64,000 nucleotides of DNA from JADJYF01 sp965278995. GTDB taxonomy: Bacteria > Pseudomonadota > Gammaproteobacteria > Ga0077536. Positions within the stretch are counted from its first letter, which is position 1. The number at the start of each line of letters is the position of its first letter. Shown in pieces: positions 35,821 to 44,613 of the stretch. The notes below the pieces were generated by a model that did not search any database, was not told the DNA's origin, and saw nothing but the letters and a program-made list of their open reading frames with translations. Position numbers and translations under genes: made by a program. The stretch spans positions 3,348,001-3,412,000 of the forward strand of contig OZ257136.1 of assembly GCA_965278995.1 (NCBI GenBank), given 5' to 3'.

Positions 35821-37731
35821 TCAGGGCTTGGCGTCCAGCCGCAGACTGTCGATTTGCAGCTGCCGGTCCCCCGCTTTGCCCTGATACCCCGATGCATCTA
35901 TAACCAGGAGCGCTTCGATGGCGCCGGGTTCCAGGTGTCCGCTGGCATCGGCATTACCATGGGACTGGAACTCGAAGTCAGTCCACTTGAAACGCCGTTG
36001 TTCCCATTTACCGGCGGGCCAAGGAACCTGTACGGCATAGCGGGCACCGCCTTTCTCGCTGACCATCAAGCCGAGCGTCGTCTCCTCACTGGCAAGGGCA
36101 GAGAGCGTGATATCCGCGCTCGCTGCCGGAACCTGCGGCCCTGGCAGCAGCAGCAGTGCGCCAGCGTTGCGTTTGACGGTGTAATCCCAGACCAGCGCCC
36201 GTCCGCCCGCCGCTCCCGCAATATCGGTGCGCAGATTCGTTGCTCTGCTGCCCTCGATACCCTGCATGGATGCAATCGGCAGTTCGATGGCGGTAGCCGG
36301 CACAACCGGGACTGCGGCGATGTGCTCGCCGCTCCGCTCGGTGACCCGGCCGACGTCGAAATTCAAACTGCCGTCGGCCGCTTTCTCGGCGAAGATGAAA
36401 TACAGTTCACGTCGACCTTCGACGGTCGCGATAGTCGGTTCGCCGGTGCCGATGATTTCGCCTTCGTCACGTGCCCGACGGTCGCCATCGAGCACAACGA
36501 CAGGTTCGGCCCAGGCTGCGCTTACGTTCATCGGCCCGCCTTGATAGCGGCTGCGAAAGACCGTCGTTTCGCGACGGAAGTACAAGTCCTTGCCATCGAA
36601 GAACGGCTGCGACTCTTCAGCATCGGGTGTGCTCACCGGCGCCGGGATGCGCTGTTCCGCACTCCATTGACCAGACAACCAGCCGGTAGCGTTCTCGGCA
36701 AAAAACAGGTCGTCGCGAACGTTTTCATCGTCATAGAACAAGACCACACCGCCATCCGGGTTCGTCCACCCTTCCGGATTGGCCGCATGCAGCTTGGATG
36801 GCGGGCCGATACGCGCACCTGCCTGGGCAGTCTCGGCGAGCTTGCCGTTTCGCGATTCAGTTTTGCCGAGCGCGCGACGCTTACGGGGATCGAGCCGCAC
36901 AGCAAAGAGGTCGCCATGGGTATCGTCATCGCCGCCGTCGGAGGGTGAATCGAAGGCGTACAGCAGCAGCACGTCGTTGTCGCCCTGGGTCAGCAGGGCC
37001 GGACCATATGGGGTCACGCAGCCGTCGACGCCGTCCCAGTAAACGGGACTGGGCGCACCAAAGGAACCATCGGCCTGACGTCTGAACAAATAGAGGCTGG
37101 TCGGTGGCACTGGAAACGACAGCGATTCAGCGCCGACCGAAGGGCATCCGTTCTTGACCCGCCCTCGCCGGTCCACACGAGAGGCACCCGGCATATCGGG
37201 GCGTTGGGGTCCGGCGACCGGGCCAATCGCGTTACGGCACTGCTTGCTGTCGGGTTTCCCATTCGTAATGCAGTCGAAAGTGACTGGGAAATACTGTACC
37301 GCCAACCATTGGCCATCAGCGGAGACCGCAGCGCCGTCTTCCCAGGCCGGCGTATTGACGAGACCCGACACCGGCTCGGGCTGATTGAATTCATCGTTGA
37401 CCTGAGCCAGCACCAGAGCGGTGCGCGTCGCCTTGGCGCCAAGTGCCGGGATCTCGACCGTGACCTCGATACGGCCGGTCCGGTCTGGTTCGATGCGCGC
37501 GACCAGGTGGCCTTCCCGCGCCGCGAGCTGGCCGGCTGCACCGGAACTGACGCGCACCGACGCACCATCAGGAGCGACGCCCGCGGCCTCGAACGAAACC
37601 TCGAAAGCGCGACTGCCTGCAATCCGCTCGAATTCGAGCTCGAGTGCACTGGCCGACCCCGCTGTGGCGAGCGCGCTGAGCAGGAACATGATCTGGAACA
37701 GAGGCCGGAATCGACGGCAGCGTAATCGCAT
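35821..37731 (-). CDS. Secreted beta-propeller-like protein of unknown function
   Basis: This 636-residue protein starts with a Sec signal peptide (FQIMFLLSALATAGSASA, cleavage before LELEF). Residues 30-110 look like an Ig-like beta domain (FEVSFEAAGVAPDGASVRVS). The middle contains propeller-like blades (AVSADGQWLAVQYFP, QPFFDGKDLYFRRETTVF, GEPTIATVEGRRELYFIFAE), and the C-terminal 150 residues look like a carbohydrate-binding jelly roll (ALVWDYTVKRNAGALLLLP, KWTDFEFQ, RQLQIDSLRL). Several Cys pairs (FDCITNGKPDSKQC) suggest periplasmic disulfides. No enzymatic motif is seen. It sits between the last glycosyltransferase and the Wza-type gene. Confidence 0.82.
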   Translation of the reverse strand: MRLRCRRFRPLFQIMFLLSALATAGSASALELEFERIAGSRAFEVSFEAAGVAPDGASVRVSSGAAGQLAAREGHLVARIEPDRTGRIEVTVEIPALGAKATRTALVLAQVNDEFNQPEPVSGLVNTPAWEDGAAVSADGQWLAVQYFPVTFDCITNGKPDSKQCRNAIGPVAGPQRPDMPGASRVDRRGRVKNGCPSVGAESLSFPVPPTSLYLFRRQADGSFGAPSPVYWDGVDGCVTPYGPALLTQGDNDVLLLYAFDSPSDGGDDDTHGDLFAVRLDPRKRRALGKTESRNGKLAETAQAGARIGPPSKLHAANPEGWTNPDGGVVLFYDDENVRDDLFFAENATGWLSGQWSAEQRIPAPVSTPDAEESQPFFDGKDLYFRRETTVFRSRYQGGPMNVSAAWAEPVVVLDGDRRARDEGEIIGTGEPTIATVEGRRELYFIFAEKAADGSLNFDVGRVTERSGEHIAAVPVVPATAIELPIASMQGIEGSRATNLRTDIAGAAGGRALVWDYTVKRNAGALLLLPGPQVPAASADITLSALASEETTLGLMVSEKGGARYAVQVPWPAGKWEQRRFKWTDFEFQSHGNADASGHLEPGAIEALLVIDASGYQGKAGDRQLQIDSLRLDAKP

Positions 37732-37889
37732 GAGCGTTTCCCTGTGGAATGAGAATCAGGCAGACGAGCAATTTGTCGAATACGGCTCGCACCGGTAACG
37801 TCGCTGCCGGTAAGATAGCAGAAGCCCGGCGTCTCCCCAGTCATGTTCGAATGACGAGTTGCAGGGATCAGACACCGGATTGCCACGAT

Positions 37890-38654
37890 ATGAGATTGCC
37901 GCGCCACGCGCGATTCAGTACCGCGTCCCTGCTGTGCGCGCTTGCGCTGCAACTCAGCGGCTGTTCATCGCCGCAGACCACGCCAGACGCTGCCTATCCG
38001 GCGCCGGATCTGCTCGAACTCAAAGCGCGCTACAAGGGGCGATATGTGCTCGGCCCGTATGACGTGCTCGATATCGTGGTGCAGCGGCATCCCGACCTCG
38101 GCCGCAGCGTGGCCGTGCAACCGGACGGCTATATTTCGTTCCCGATTATCGATGAGGTCAAGGCGGCCGGCCTGACGATTGCTGAACTCGACCAGCGCCT
38201 GACCGAGTTGCTGTCGGCACGCATCATCGAACCCGAAGTGACGATCGTTCCAACCGTCGTCCGCGAACCGCAGGTCTATGTCTTCGGCCGGGTCAATCGT
38301 CCGGGGCCGGTGCCGATGCGTTCGGCATCGACTGCGGCTGAAGCGATCGCCAACGCAGGCGACGTGCTCCTGACCGGCAAGACGGCCTCGGTAGCGATCC
38401 TGCGTGTGGGCGAAGATGGCGTGCTTCGCGCACGCCTCATGACCGGGCAGCCGAGCGGTCAACCTGGTTTCTACATGGCGCTGGCCAGCGTCAAACTCGA
38501 ACCGGAAGACGTTGTCTTCGTGCCCGAGAAGATGTCGGCGCAGACTGCGCGGATCATCGAGGAATACGTGACGCGTCCGCTCACCGGCGCGACCACCTTG
38601 CTCACGCCGTGGGTACAGCTGAAGACCATCCAGGCTATCGGCAACGTTCAATAA
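37890..38654 (+). CDS. Wza-type polysaccharide export lipoprotein
   Basis: The ATG at 37890 gives a 254-residue protein with a lipoprotein signal (LLCALALQLSGC, lipobox Cys25). A Poly_export domain follows: YVLGPYDVLDIVVQRHPDLG, VAVQPDGYISFPIIDEVKAAG and LTELLSARIIEPEVTI. An SLBB-type segment is QVYVFGRVNRPGPVPMRSAS. It is shorter than E. coli Wza and more like GumB/EpsE-type outer-membrane exporters. An upstream in-frame ATG at 37851 would add 13 residues without improving the signal. It may work with the Wzz-type protein in forming an export channel. Confidence 0.9.
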   Translation: MRLPRHARFSTASLLCALALQLSGCSSPQTTPDAAYPAPDLLELKARYKGRYVLGPYDVLDIVVQRHPDLGRSVAVQPDGYISFPIIDEVKAAGLTIAELDQRLTELLSARIIEPEVTIVPTVVREPQVYVFGRVNRPGPVPMRSASTAAEAIANAGDVLLTGKTASVAILRVGEDGVLRARLMTGQPSGQPGFYMALASVKLEPEDVVFVPEKMSAQTARIIEEYVTRPLTGATTLLTPWVQLKTIQAIGNVQ

Positions 38655-38693
38655 GCGTGCCGGTCGAGGCCTGAAAACTCACCAGGGGGCTCC

Positions 38694-39776
38694 ATGCAAT
38701 TCGGCATCATGTTCGATACCCATATCGATAAATGGGAACTCATCCGTTACGCCGAAGAACTCGGTTACGACTCGGCCTGGGTACCGGATTCGCAGATGAT
38801 CTGGTCGGACTGCTACGCGACGATGGCGCTCGCTGCAGTCAATACCAGCCGTATCCGCATCGGCACCGGTGTTGCGATTACCGGTACCCGTATCGCGCCG
38901 GTCACCGCGCATTCCATCGGCAGCATCAATCAGCTGGCGCCCGGACGCATATTTCTCGGTATCGGGACCGGCCATACCGCCATGCGCGTGATGGGCCAGG
39001 ATCCGATGGGCGTGCGCGATTTTCGCGAATATCTGCGGGTTACGCGTGCGCTGCTCGAAGGTCGTGAAGTGGATTACACCTATGCGGGCCAGAAGCGCGC
39101 GATCCAGTTCATGCATCGCGATCGCCATTTCATCAATCTCGATCAGCCGATACCGATATACGTCGCTGCCAATGGCCCGCTGGTGCTGAAAGCGGCTGGC
39201 GCTTACGGTGACGGCTGGATGACCGTCTCGGCCGATCCGGCAGGGATCAGGGCCGCGCAGGCCCAGATCCGCAAAGGCGCGGAAGATATCGGCCGTACGC
39301 TGCCGAAGCACTTTCACAATGCCTGTGTGACTTCAGCCTGCGTGCTGCGGCCCGGTGACAAGCTCACTGACGACCGCGTGATCGACGAGACTGGTTCGAT
39401 GGTGACCTGCGTGCTCCATTTCGCCTGGGAGATCTGGAAGCAGCATGGCGAGAAAGACGAACTCATCCCGCCATTCTTCGCCGATCAATGGGAGCAGTAC
39501 TGCCGGCGCGTCGAGAACTACAGTCTGCCGGCGGAAGCACGTTTCCGTCAGATCCACGATGGTCACTGCACGTTTCTGCAGCCCGAGGAACGCCGGTTCG
39601 TCACGCCGGAAGCGATCAAAGCCAGCTGTATCGTCGGCACACCCGAAGAAATCGTCGCCAGGATTCAGGAACTCGAAGCCGCCGGCATCAACGAAATCGC
39701 TTTCCTGCCGCCGGCCGATTTTCAGCGCAAGGTCTATCGCGACCTTGCTGAGATGGTGCTGCCGGCGTTTCGCTAG
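38694..39776 (+). CDS. LLM-class (luciferase-like) flavin oxidoreductase
   Basis: The ATG at 38694 follows AGGGGGCTCC. This 360-residue TIM-barrel protein begins QFGIMFDTHIDKWELIRYAE, and has WVPDSQMIWSDCY, IRIGTGVAITGTR, LAPGRIFLGIGTGHTAM, IPIYVAANGPLVLKAAGAYGD and a C-terminal GTPEEIVARIQELEAAGI. These are hallmarks of the F420- or FMN-dependent luciferase family. The substrate is not readable; neighbours with catabolic roles suggest oxidation of an aromatic, terpenoid or similar compound. The gene is close to the export lipoprotein but belongs functionally to the accessory region. Confidence 0.9.
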   Translation: MQFGIMFDTHIDKWELIRYAEELGYDSAWVPDSQMIWSDCYATMALAAVNTSRIRIGTGVAITGTRIAPVTAHSIGSINQLAPGRIFLGIGTGHTAMRVMGQDPMGVRDFREYLRVTRALLEGREVDYTYAGQKRAIQFMHRDRHFINLDQPIPIYVAANGPLVLKAAGAYGDGWMTVSADPAGIRAAQAQIRKGAEDIGRTLPKHFHNACVTSACVLRPGDKLTDDRVIDETGSMVTCVLHFAWEIWKQHGEKDELIPPFFADQWEQYCRRVENYSLPAEARFRQIHDGHCTFLQPEERRFVTPEAIKASCIVGTPEEIVARIQELEAAGINEIAFLPPADFQRKVYRDLAEMVLPAFR

Positions 39777-39793
39777 TACGCAGGCTAGCGGAC

Positions 39794-40234
39794 TCAAGTC
39801 AGACGATCCCTCAGCAGTTCAATCAGTCCGGCAGGATACAGCGGCATGCTGGCGGGGAATGCCGCCAGCGCCCGCCATACAGCCTCGAACGTCTGCCCAT
39901 CGCTTTCGACCCCGGGTATCGAGGCCAACGCGTAGTACCGCGAGTCGATGAACCTGGCGTCGTAGACCTGGACGATTTCGTGACCCGGGATGCCCCGGTA
40001 GGTAAAGATGTTTTCGAGTGTGCCCAGCAGGCGCTGCTCGCTGATTTCGGCGCCGATTTCTTCACGGATTTCGCGCGCTATTGCCGCCGCGCTCGATTCC
40101 CCAAAGTCGATCCCCCCGCCGAGAGGGCGGCTGAAGCATTGGCCGGTGCTCGTATCCCGTGCTTCCTGTACGAGGATGCGTCCGTCACGGTGGAAGACAC
40201 ACAAAGCGAGCGGGCGGATACAGGCGGCAGACAT
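39794..40234 (-). CDS. Nudix hydrolase
   Basis: Starting at ATG 40234 the protein has 146 residues, the usual size of a single Nudix domain. The Nudix box G-x5-E-x7-REUxEExGU is complete: G40, E46, R54, E55, E58, E59 and G61 (in GIDFGESSAAAIAREIREEI). The family hydrolyses nucleoside diphosphates linked to another moiety, using Mg2+. No substrate-specific motif is evident. The gene converges with the LLM oxidoreductase gene and diverges from the CHRD-domain gene. Confidence 0.9.
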   Translation of the reverse strand: MSAACIRPLALCVFHRDGRILVQEARDTSTGQCFSRPLGGGIDFGESSAAAIAREIREEIGAEISEQRLLGTLENIFTYRGIPGHEIVQVYDARFIDSRYYALASIPGVESDGQTFEAVWRALAAFPASMPLYPAGLIELLRDRLT

Positions 40235-40430
40235 GCGGTTACTGTAGGCCGAGTTGTATTGATGCGTCGACACACGAGGGTCGGATGCGGAAACACCGAA
40301 GTAAAAGCCTGTCAGCAAATCTTACAGCTGTGCGCCGATAATTTAATTGATTGATTAGCATAGATATTCCGGGATTATTGCAGCCTGGAACAGGGATAGT
40401 GTGTCAAGATTCATTACATTTTTCAGCGTG

Positions 40431-40465
40431 GTTTGTCTGAGCTGGCAGAGCAAGGCCAGACAAAC
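40431..40465 (+). promoter_or_regulatory. Inverted repeat upstream of sigma-54 promoter
   Basis: GTTTGTCTG and CAGACAAAC are perfect inverted arms of 9 bp separated by 17 bases. The element lies at about -54 to -88 relative to the predicted sigma-54 start, the usual place for a bacterial enhancer-binding protein. In exosortase systems the PrsK/PrsR pair is a known sigma-54 activator for PEP-CTERM genes, so a PrsR-type regulator is a candidate. Confidence 0.42.
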
Positions 40466-40492
40466 GGCTAAAAACGCTCACAAAATTTTTAC

Positions 40493-40508
40493 TGGCACAG
40501 CGTGTGCT
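40493..40508 (+). promoter_or_regulatory. Sigma-54 (-24/-12) promoter candidate
   Basis: TGGCACAGCGTGTGCT has the invariant GG at 40494-40495 and GC at 40506-40507, with exactly ten bases between, plus a good -24 TGGCAC. The -12 half is weaker (GTGCT against TTGCW). Transcription would start near 40519, giving a 48-base leader before the ATG at 40567. Confidence 0.55.
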
Positions 40509-40566
40509 AGTACCTTTGCCAATAGCTGCGTGCACGTTTTCTAAGGTTATCGAAGAGGTTCAAGCC

Positions 40567-41127
40567 ATGAAGGTCAAGTTCGCCCCCTGGTTCATCGCCG
40601 TCACCCTGGCACTTGCCCTGCCGGTTTGCGCAAGCGCTGCGACAGTGACCCATTCGTTCAACCTAAACGGTGGCCAAGAAGTGCCGCCGACCGGCTCACC
40701 CGCTGCAGGTTCAGCGCAGATCACCATTGATGACATCGCCGATTCGATCAGTTTCGCGGTCGTCGCTTTCAATCTTCTGGGTAGCCCGATGGCCGCCCAT
40801 ATTCACTTTGCGCCAGCAGGCGTGCTCGGGCCGGTCGTTTTCGATCTGGCTGCAGTGGCTGATTCTGCCGGGCCGATCATCATCGGCTCGTTTGTGGTAC
40901 CCAGCAGCCTTGCTTTCGCCGGTGTCGGCAAAGCGCTGCCTGTCGGACTCGGCGCCCTGATCAACGCCGCACCGTGGGAATACTATGTGAATATTCACAC
41001 CACCTTATTCCCCACGGGCGAACTGCGTGGCCAGTTCGCGCCGACCCCGGTACCCGTGCCTGCCGCGCTGTGGCTGCTCGGTTCAGCGCTCGGCGGACTC
41101 GGCATGGTGCGCCGCCGCGCAGCCTGA
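40567..41127 (+). CDS. CHRD-domain exoprotein with VPLPA/PEP-CTERM sorting signal
   Basis: The ATG at 40567 gives 186 residues. A signal peptide (FIAVTLALALPVCASA) is followed by a CHRD domain: THSFNLNGGQEVPPTGSPAA, HIHFAPAG, WEYYVNIHTTLFPTGELRGQ. The C terminus is a short sorting signal: VPVPAALWLLGSALGGLGM then RRR. This tripartite motif-helix-basic end is of the VPLPA/PEP-CTERM type recognised by exosortases. The protein is probably secreted and linked to the extracellular matrix. A sigma-54-type promoter and an inverted repeat precede it and an intrinsic terminator follows. Confidence 0.9.
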   Translation: MKVKFAPWFIAVTLALALPVCASAATVTHSFNLNGGQEVPPTGSPAAGSAQITIDDIADSISFAVVAFNLLGSPMAAHIHFAPAGVLGPVVFDLAAVADSAGPIIIGSFVVPSSLAFAGVGKALPVGLGALINAAPWEYYVNIHTTLFPTGELRGQFAPTPVPVPAALWLLGSALGGLGMVRRRAA

Positions 41128-41152
41128 TTTACTCGTCCCGACTCGAAACCAG

Positions 41153-41179
41153 GTCCCGCTACGGCGGGACTTTGTTTTT
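41153..41179 (+). terminator. Intrinsic terminator after CHRD-domain gene
   Basis: GTCCCGC-TACG-GCGGGAC is a perfect 7-bp stem with a tetraloop, followed by TTTGTTTTT. It lies 26 bases after the stop of the CHRD gene and eight bases before the GTG of the next gene, isolating the exoprotein gene transcriptionally. Confidence 0.85.
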
Positions 41180-41186
41180 CTGAACC

Positions 41187-42176
41187 GTGAAACTTGCGAG
41201 CCTCAGGCAGGGTGGTCGCGACGGCGCGCTTGTCGTCGTCTCCCGCGCCCTCACTCGCGCCGTTGCGGTACCCGGGATTGCGCCGACTCTGCAATACGCG
41301 CTCGAACACTGGGCTGCCCTTGCGCCCCGACTCAGCGCAGTTCACGCCGAACTCGAAGCCGGGCAGCGGCACGATTCGTTCCCTTTTGACGCCGCCGCCT
41401 GCGCGAGTCCGCTGCCACGCAGCTATCAGTTTCTCGATGGCTCGGTGTACCTCCATCACATGGAGAAAGCACGCCGTGCCCGCGGCGCCGAGATGCCGCC
41501 AAACTATCGCACGGAACCACTGATGTACCAGGGCGTTTCCGACGGCTTTTACGGGCCGCGTGAAGCACTGGTGTTGCCGGATGAAGCACTCGAACTGGAC
41601 TACGAAGCAGAAGTCGCGGTTATTGTCGACGATGTGCCGATGGGCGTCAGCACTGCGGATGCCGGCTCGCATATCGTACTCGTGATGCTGTTGAACGATG
41701 TCACAGCGCGCGCGCTGACACGGAGCGAACTGCCTAAGGGTTTCGGCTTTCTGCAATCGAAACCGACCAGCGCGTTTTCACCGGTGGCCGTAACACCCGA
41801 CGAACTCGGCTCGGCTTGGGACGGCACCAAGCTCAGCTTGCCGTTGTTGTCGTCAGTCAATTCCCGCCACATGGGGCATCCCAATACCGGCACTGACATG
41901 TTCTTCACCTACCCCGAGTTGATTGCGCACGCCGCGCGCACGCGCAAGCTCGGGGCCGGCACCATCATCGGCGCCGGCGCTGTTTCCAATCGAGACGAGA
42001 CTACCGGCTTCGGCTGCATCGCTGAAGCGAGAGTCCATGAGCAGGACCAGCACGGCGCCGCGACGACGCCGTTTCTGCGCTACGGTGACACCGTGCGCAT
42101 CGACATGCTCGATGACAACAGTCGCTCAGTCTTTGGTGCCATTGAACAGCGGGTCACGCGCGGCGGATGCGACTGA
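41187..42176 (+). CDS. Fumarylacetoacetate-hydrolase-family enzyme
   Basis: This 329-residue protein starts at GTG 41187. An N-terminal alpha/beta part leads into the FAH core: EPLMYQGVSDGFYGPREALV, LDYEAEVAVIVDDV with the metal-binding Glu residues, LLNDVTARALTR with Asp, and the C-terminal GAGTIIGAGAVSNRD and LRYGDTVRIDMLD. Family members cleave or decarboxylate beta-diketo acids from aromatic catabolism. The FAH-like N-terminal domain makes fumarylacetoacetase-like C-C hydrolysis more likely than the hydratase role. The stop overlaps the cytochrome P450 start by ten bases. Confidence 0.9.
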   Translation: MKLASLRQGGRDGALVVVSRALTRAVAVPGIAPTLQYALEHWAALAPRLSAVHAELEAGQRHDSFPFDAAACASPLPRSYQFLDGSVYLHHMEKARRARGAEMPPNYRTEPLMYQGVSDGFYGPREALVLPDEALELDYEAEVAVIVDDVPMGVSTADAGSHIVLVMLLNDVTARALTRSELPKGFGFLQSKPTSAFSPVAVTPDELGSAWDGTKLSLPLLSSVNSRHMGHPNTGTDMFFTYPELIAHAARTRKLGAGTIIGAGAVSNRDETTGFGCIAEARVHEQDQHGAATTPFLRYGDTVRIDMLDDNSRSVFGAIEQRVTRGGCD

Positions 42177-43390
42177 CGCCGGCAACGGTCGGACACTTCG
42201 AACTCGGCGCCGTCAGCCGCGAGTTCGCGCTTGACCCGTATCCGGATCTTCACATCCTGCGCGAACATCTGCCGGTCTGCCCACAGCCGGACGGCTCTTT
42301 CGTGCTGACCCGCTACGACGATATACGCACAGTCATGGGCGATACCGATAGATACAGCTCGGACAAACGTATCGACTTTCGTCCCCGCTTCGGCGACAGC
42401 CCGCTGTACGAACATCACACGACGTCAATCGTATTCAACGATCCGCCCTACCACACGCGCGTACGTCGCCTGCTCGGGCCGTTCTTCGCCGCCCGCACGC
42501 TGCGTCGCATGGAGGGCAGCATCAGCAACATGGTCGACAGCCTGCTCGATCGCGCGCAGGCGCGCGGCGTGGTCGATATCGTGCAGGAGTTTGCGCTGGT
42601 TATTCCGCTCAATCTGATCGGCGAACTGCTGGGCGTTCCGTATGACGAACGGGAACCGCTGAAAGGTTGGGCCCAGCGCATCCTGGGCGCACTCGAACCG
42701 GTACGCACGCAGACTCAGCTCGATGACGGCAACACTGCAGTCGACGAGTTCAAGGCTTATCTGCGTCAGCTCATCGTGCGCAAGCGCCGACTGCCACCGC
42801 AAGCCGAGAAACTCGATGTCCTGTGGGCGTTACTCGAGGCGAGTGAGGCCGGCGAAGGACTGAGCGAACTCGAAATTCTGCACAACTCGATCTTCATGTT
42901 GAACGCCGGGCACGACACTACCGGCAGTCTGATTGCAAACGGCGTCGATCTACTGTTGCGGCATCCGGAGCAGATGCAGCGCCTGCAGCGCGATCCGGGT
43001 CTGATCAAGACCGCCGTTGAAGAAATGCTGCGTTACGAAAGTCCTCTGCAGATTGGCAACCGACGCGCAACAACGACGAGCGAGATTGGTGGCATCGCGA
43101 TACCTGCCGGCAGTTATCTGCATCTGGTCATCGCTGCAGGCAATCGCGACCCTCGGCAGTTTCCGGCTGCCGAGGAATTCGACATCGCACGAGCGCCGAA
43201 TCAGCATCTCGCTTTCGCCCACGGCATCCACACCTGTGCCGGGAATTCCGTTGCCCGCATTGAAGCAGCAATCGCCTTCAGCAAACTCGTCCAGCGCTTC
43301 CCCCGGCTGCGTCGCGCTGGCCCGACCATTCGACCCGAACGATCGCGCTTCAGAGTCGTCGAACAGTTGCTCGTCGAACTCGACCCCTAA
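42167..43390 (+). CDS. Cytochrome P450
   Basis: This 407-residue soluble bacterial P450 has the I-helix oxygen-binding AGHDTTG near residue 246, the K-helix E-x2-R in EEMLRYESP, and the heme-ligand loop FAHGIHTCAGNSVARIE with Cys357. HTRVRRLLGPFF is the C-helix segment. Such class I enzymes need a ferredoxin and reductase, which are not in the window. The gene overlaps the FAH-family gene by ten bases, so the two are probably co-transcribed. The substrate is unknown; oxidation of an aromatic or terpenoid would fit the neighbourhood. Confidence 0.93.
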   Translation: MRLTPATVGHFELGAVSREFALDPYPDLHILREHLPVCPQPDGSFVLTRYDDIRTVMGDTDRYSSDKRIDFRPRFGDSPLYEHHTTSIVFNDPPYHTRVRRLLGPFFAARTLRRMEGSISNMVDSLLDRAQARGVVDIVQEFALVIPLNLIGELLGVPYDEREPLKGWAQRILGALEPVRTQTQLDDGNTAVDEFKAYLRQLIVRKRRLPPQAEKLDVLWALLEASEAGEGLSELEILHNSIFMLNAGHDTTGSLIANGVDLLLRHPEQMQRLQRDPGLIKTAVEEMLRYESPLQIGNRRATTTSEIGGIAIPAGSYLHLVIAAGNRDPRQFPAAEEFDIARAPNQHLAFAHGIHTCAGNSVARIEAAIAFSKLVQRFPRLRRAGPTIRPERSRFRVVEQLLVELDP

Positions 43391-44613
43391 CGGCCTGCCA
43401 ACACGGCGCGCGCTGCATCAATAAAGGCAAATCGACGCGGACCGCCATGTTGCGAGCCGCGTTCTTTCGCTGCCGGTTCGCCTGGATCCATGTACATCTC
43501 GCGCGGCATCGCACCGACCATCACAAAGACCAGTCCGTGTTCCGGTTCGATATGGATCCACTGACCATAAGCACCCAGTGCCATGAACGTTCCCGGATGA
43601 TGGACCCACCATAAGTATCCGTAGCCGGTGAAGCCAGACGTATCGAGGCGGGGTCGCGCCCCGATGTCCTTATGAAAATTCGGGGCCGACGGCGCGCCGG
43701 CCTCGGCAGTCCAACCAACCGGCAGTATGCGTTCGCCGCCAGGCGCCACACCGTCATTCAACATGAGCTGCCCGAAGCGACCGTAATCGCGCAGACCAGC
43801 ACCACAGCAGCTGCCGGTGATCTCATCGCCGTCGTCGGCTTCGAGCATGAAATAACCGTCCTGCTCCATGCCGGCCGGTTGCCAGATCTTCTCCGCACAA
43901 TATTCAGCGACGGTTTTGCCGGTGACTCGCCGCAGGATCAGACTGAGCAGGAAGGTGTCGCCCGTGTTGTAGTAATACTGGCTGCCCGGCGGATCGATAC
44001 GCTGGCGGGTTTTCAGATACGCGGCAATATAACCGCCGCGTCGCTCGGCTATCGGCTTGATGTAATGCTCGGCGACGTCCGCGGTCAAATCTTCGTAGTC
44101 CTCGGTCCAATTGATACCCGAGGTCATGGTGAGCAGGTGGCGCAGGCTGACGCCCTCGTAAGCGGTACCGGCAAAGTCTGGCAGATAGCGCGTCATCGGA
44201 TCGTCGAGACTGCCGATGAGGCCATCGTGCAACGCGGCCCCAATCAGTGTCGAGGCAATCGACTTGACCATCGATGACGACTGCCAGCGCGTCGTCGGTG
44301 ACAAGCCCAGCGCATAACGTTCGAGTTGGATCACGCCGTCCTTCAGCACCAGCAGTCCGCTCAAATGTTCGTCCCGCATCAACTCGGGAATGCCGCAGTC
44401 GCGACCCTGATCGGTATAGCGAACATCGATTTCTCGCGCAGCGCGCGGAAGTTCATGCACGGTCGGACCGCGCGAAATGGTTCGCGTGGCGAATATTCGA
44501 TCCCAATGCAGAAAACCCTCGGCCTGGATATTGGGCGACCACAATAGAAAATCGCCGCCCAGCAGGCGGGCGAACCAGCGTTCGTTGCTCTCGTTACGGT
44601 CGTCTGTGCGCAT
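43387..44613 (-). CDS. Serine beta-lactamase-family hydrolase
   Basis: With ATG 44613 the protein has 408 residues. The class C/EstB-type motifs are the nucleophile S114-M-V-K117 (QSSSMVKSIAS), YYYNTGD as the Y-x-N element, and WWVHHPGTFMALGAYGQW in the place of the KTG/HxG motif. No signal peptide is seen, so a cytoplasmic esterase or amidase is more likely than an antibiotic-resistance enzyme. It converges with the P450 gene, the stops overlapping by four bases. The N-terminal 100 residues are less conserved. Confidence 0.9.
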   Translation of the reverse strand: MRTDDRNESNERWFARLLGGDFLLWSPNIQAEGFLHWDRIFATRTISRGPTVHELPRAAREIDVRYTDQGRDCGIPELMRDEHLSGLLVLKDGVIQLERYALGLSPTTRWQSSSMVKSIASTLIGAALHDGLIGSLDDPMTRYLPDFAGTAYEGVSLRHLLTMTSGINWTEDYEDLTADVAEHYIKPIAERRGGYIAAYLKTRQRIDPPGSQYYYNTGDTFLLSLILRRVTGKTVAEYCAEKIWQPAGMEQDGYFMLEADDGDEITGSCCGAGLRDYGRFGQLMLNDGVAPGGERILPVGWTAEAGAPSAPNFHKDIGARPRLDTSGFTGYGYLWWVHHPGTFMALGAYGQWIHIEPEHGLVFVMVGAMPREMYMDPGEPAAKERGSQHGGPRRFAFIDAARAVLAGR

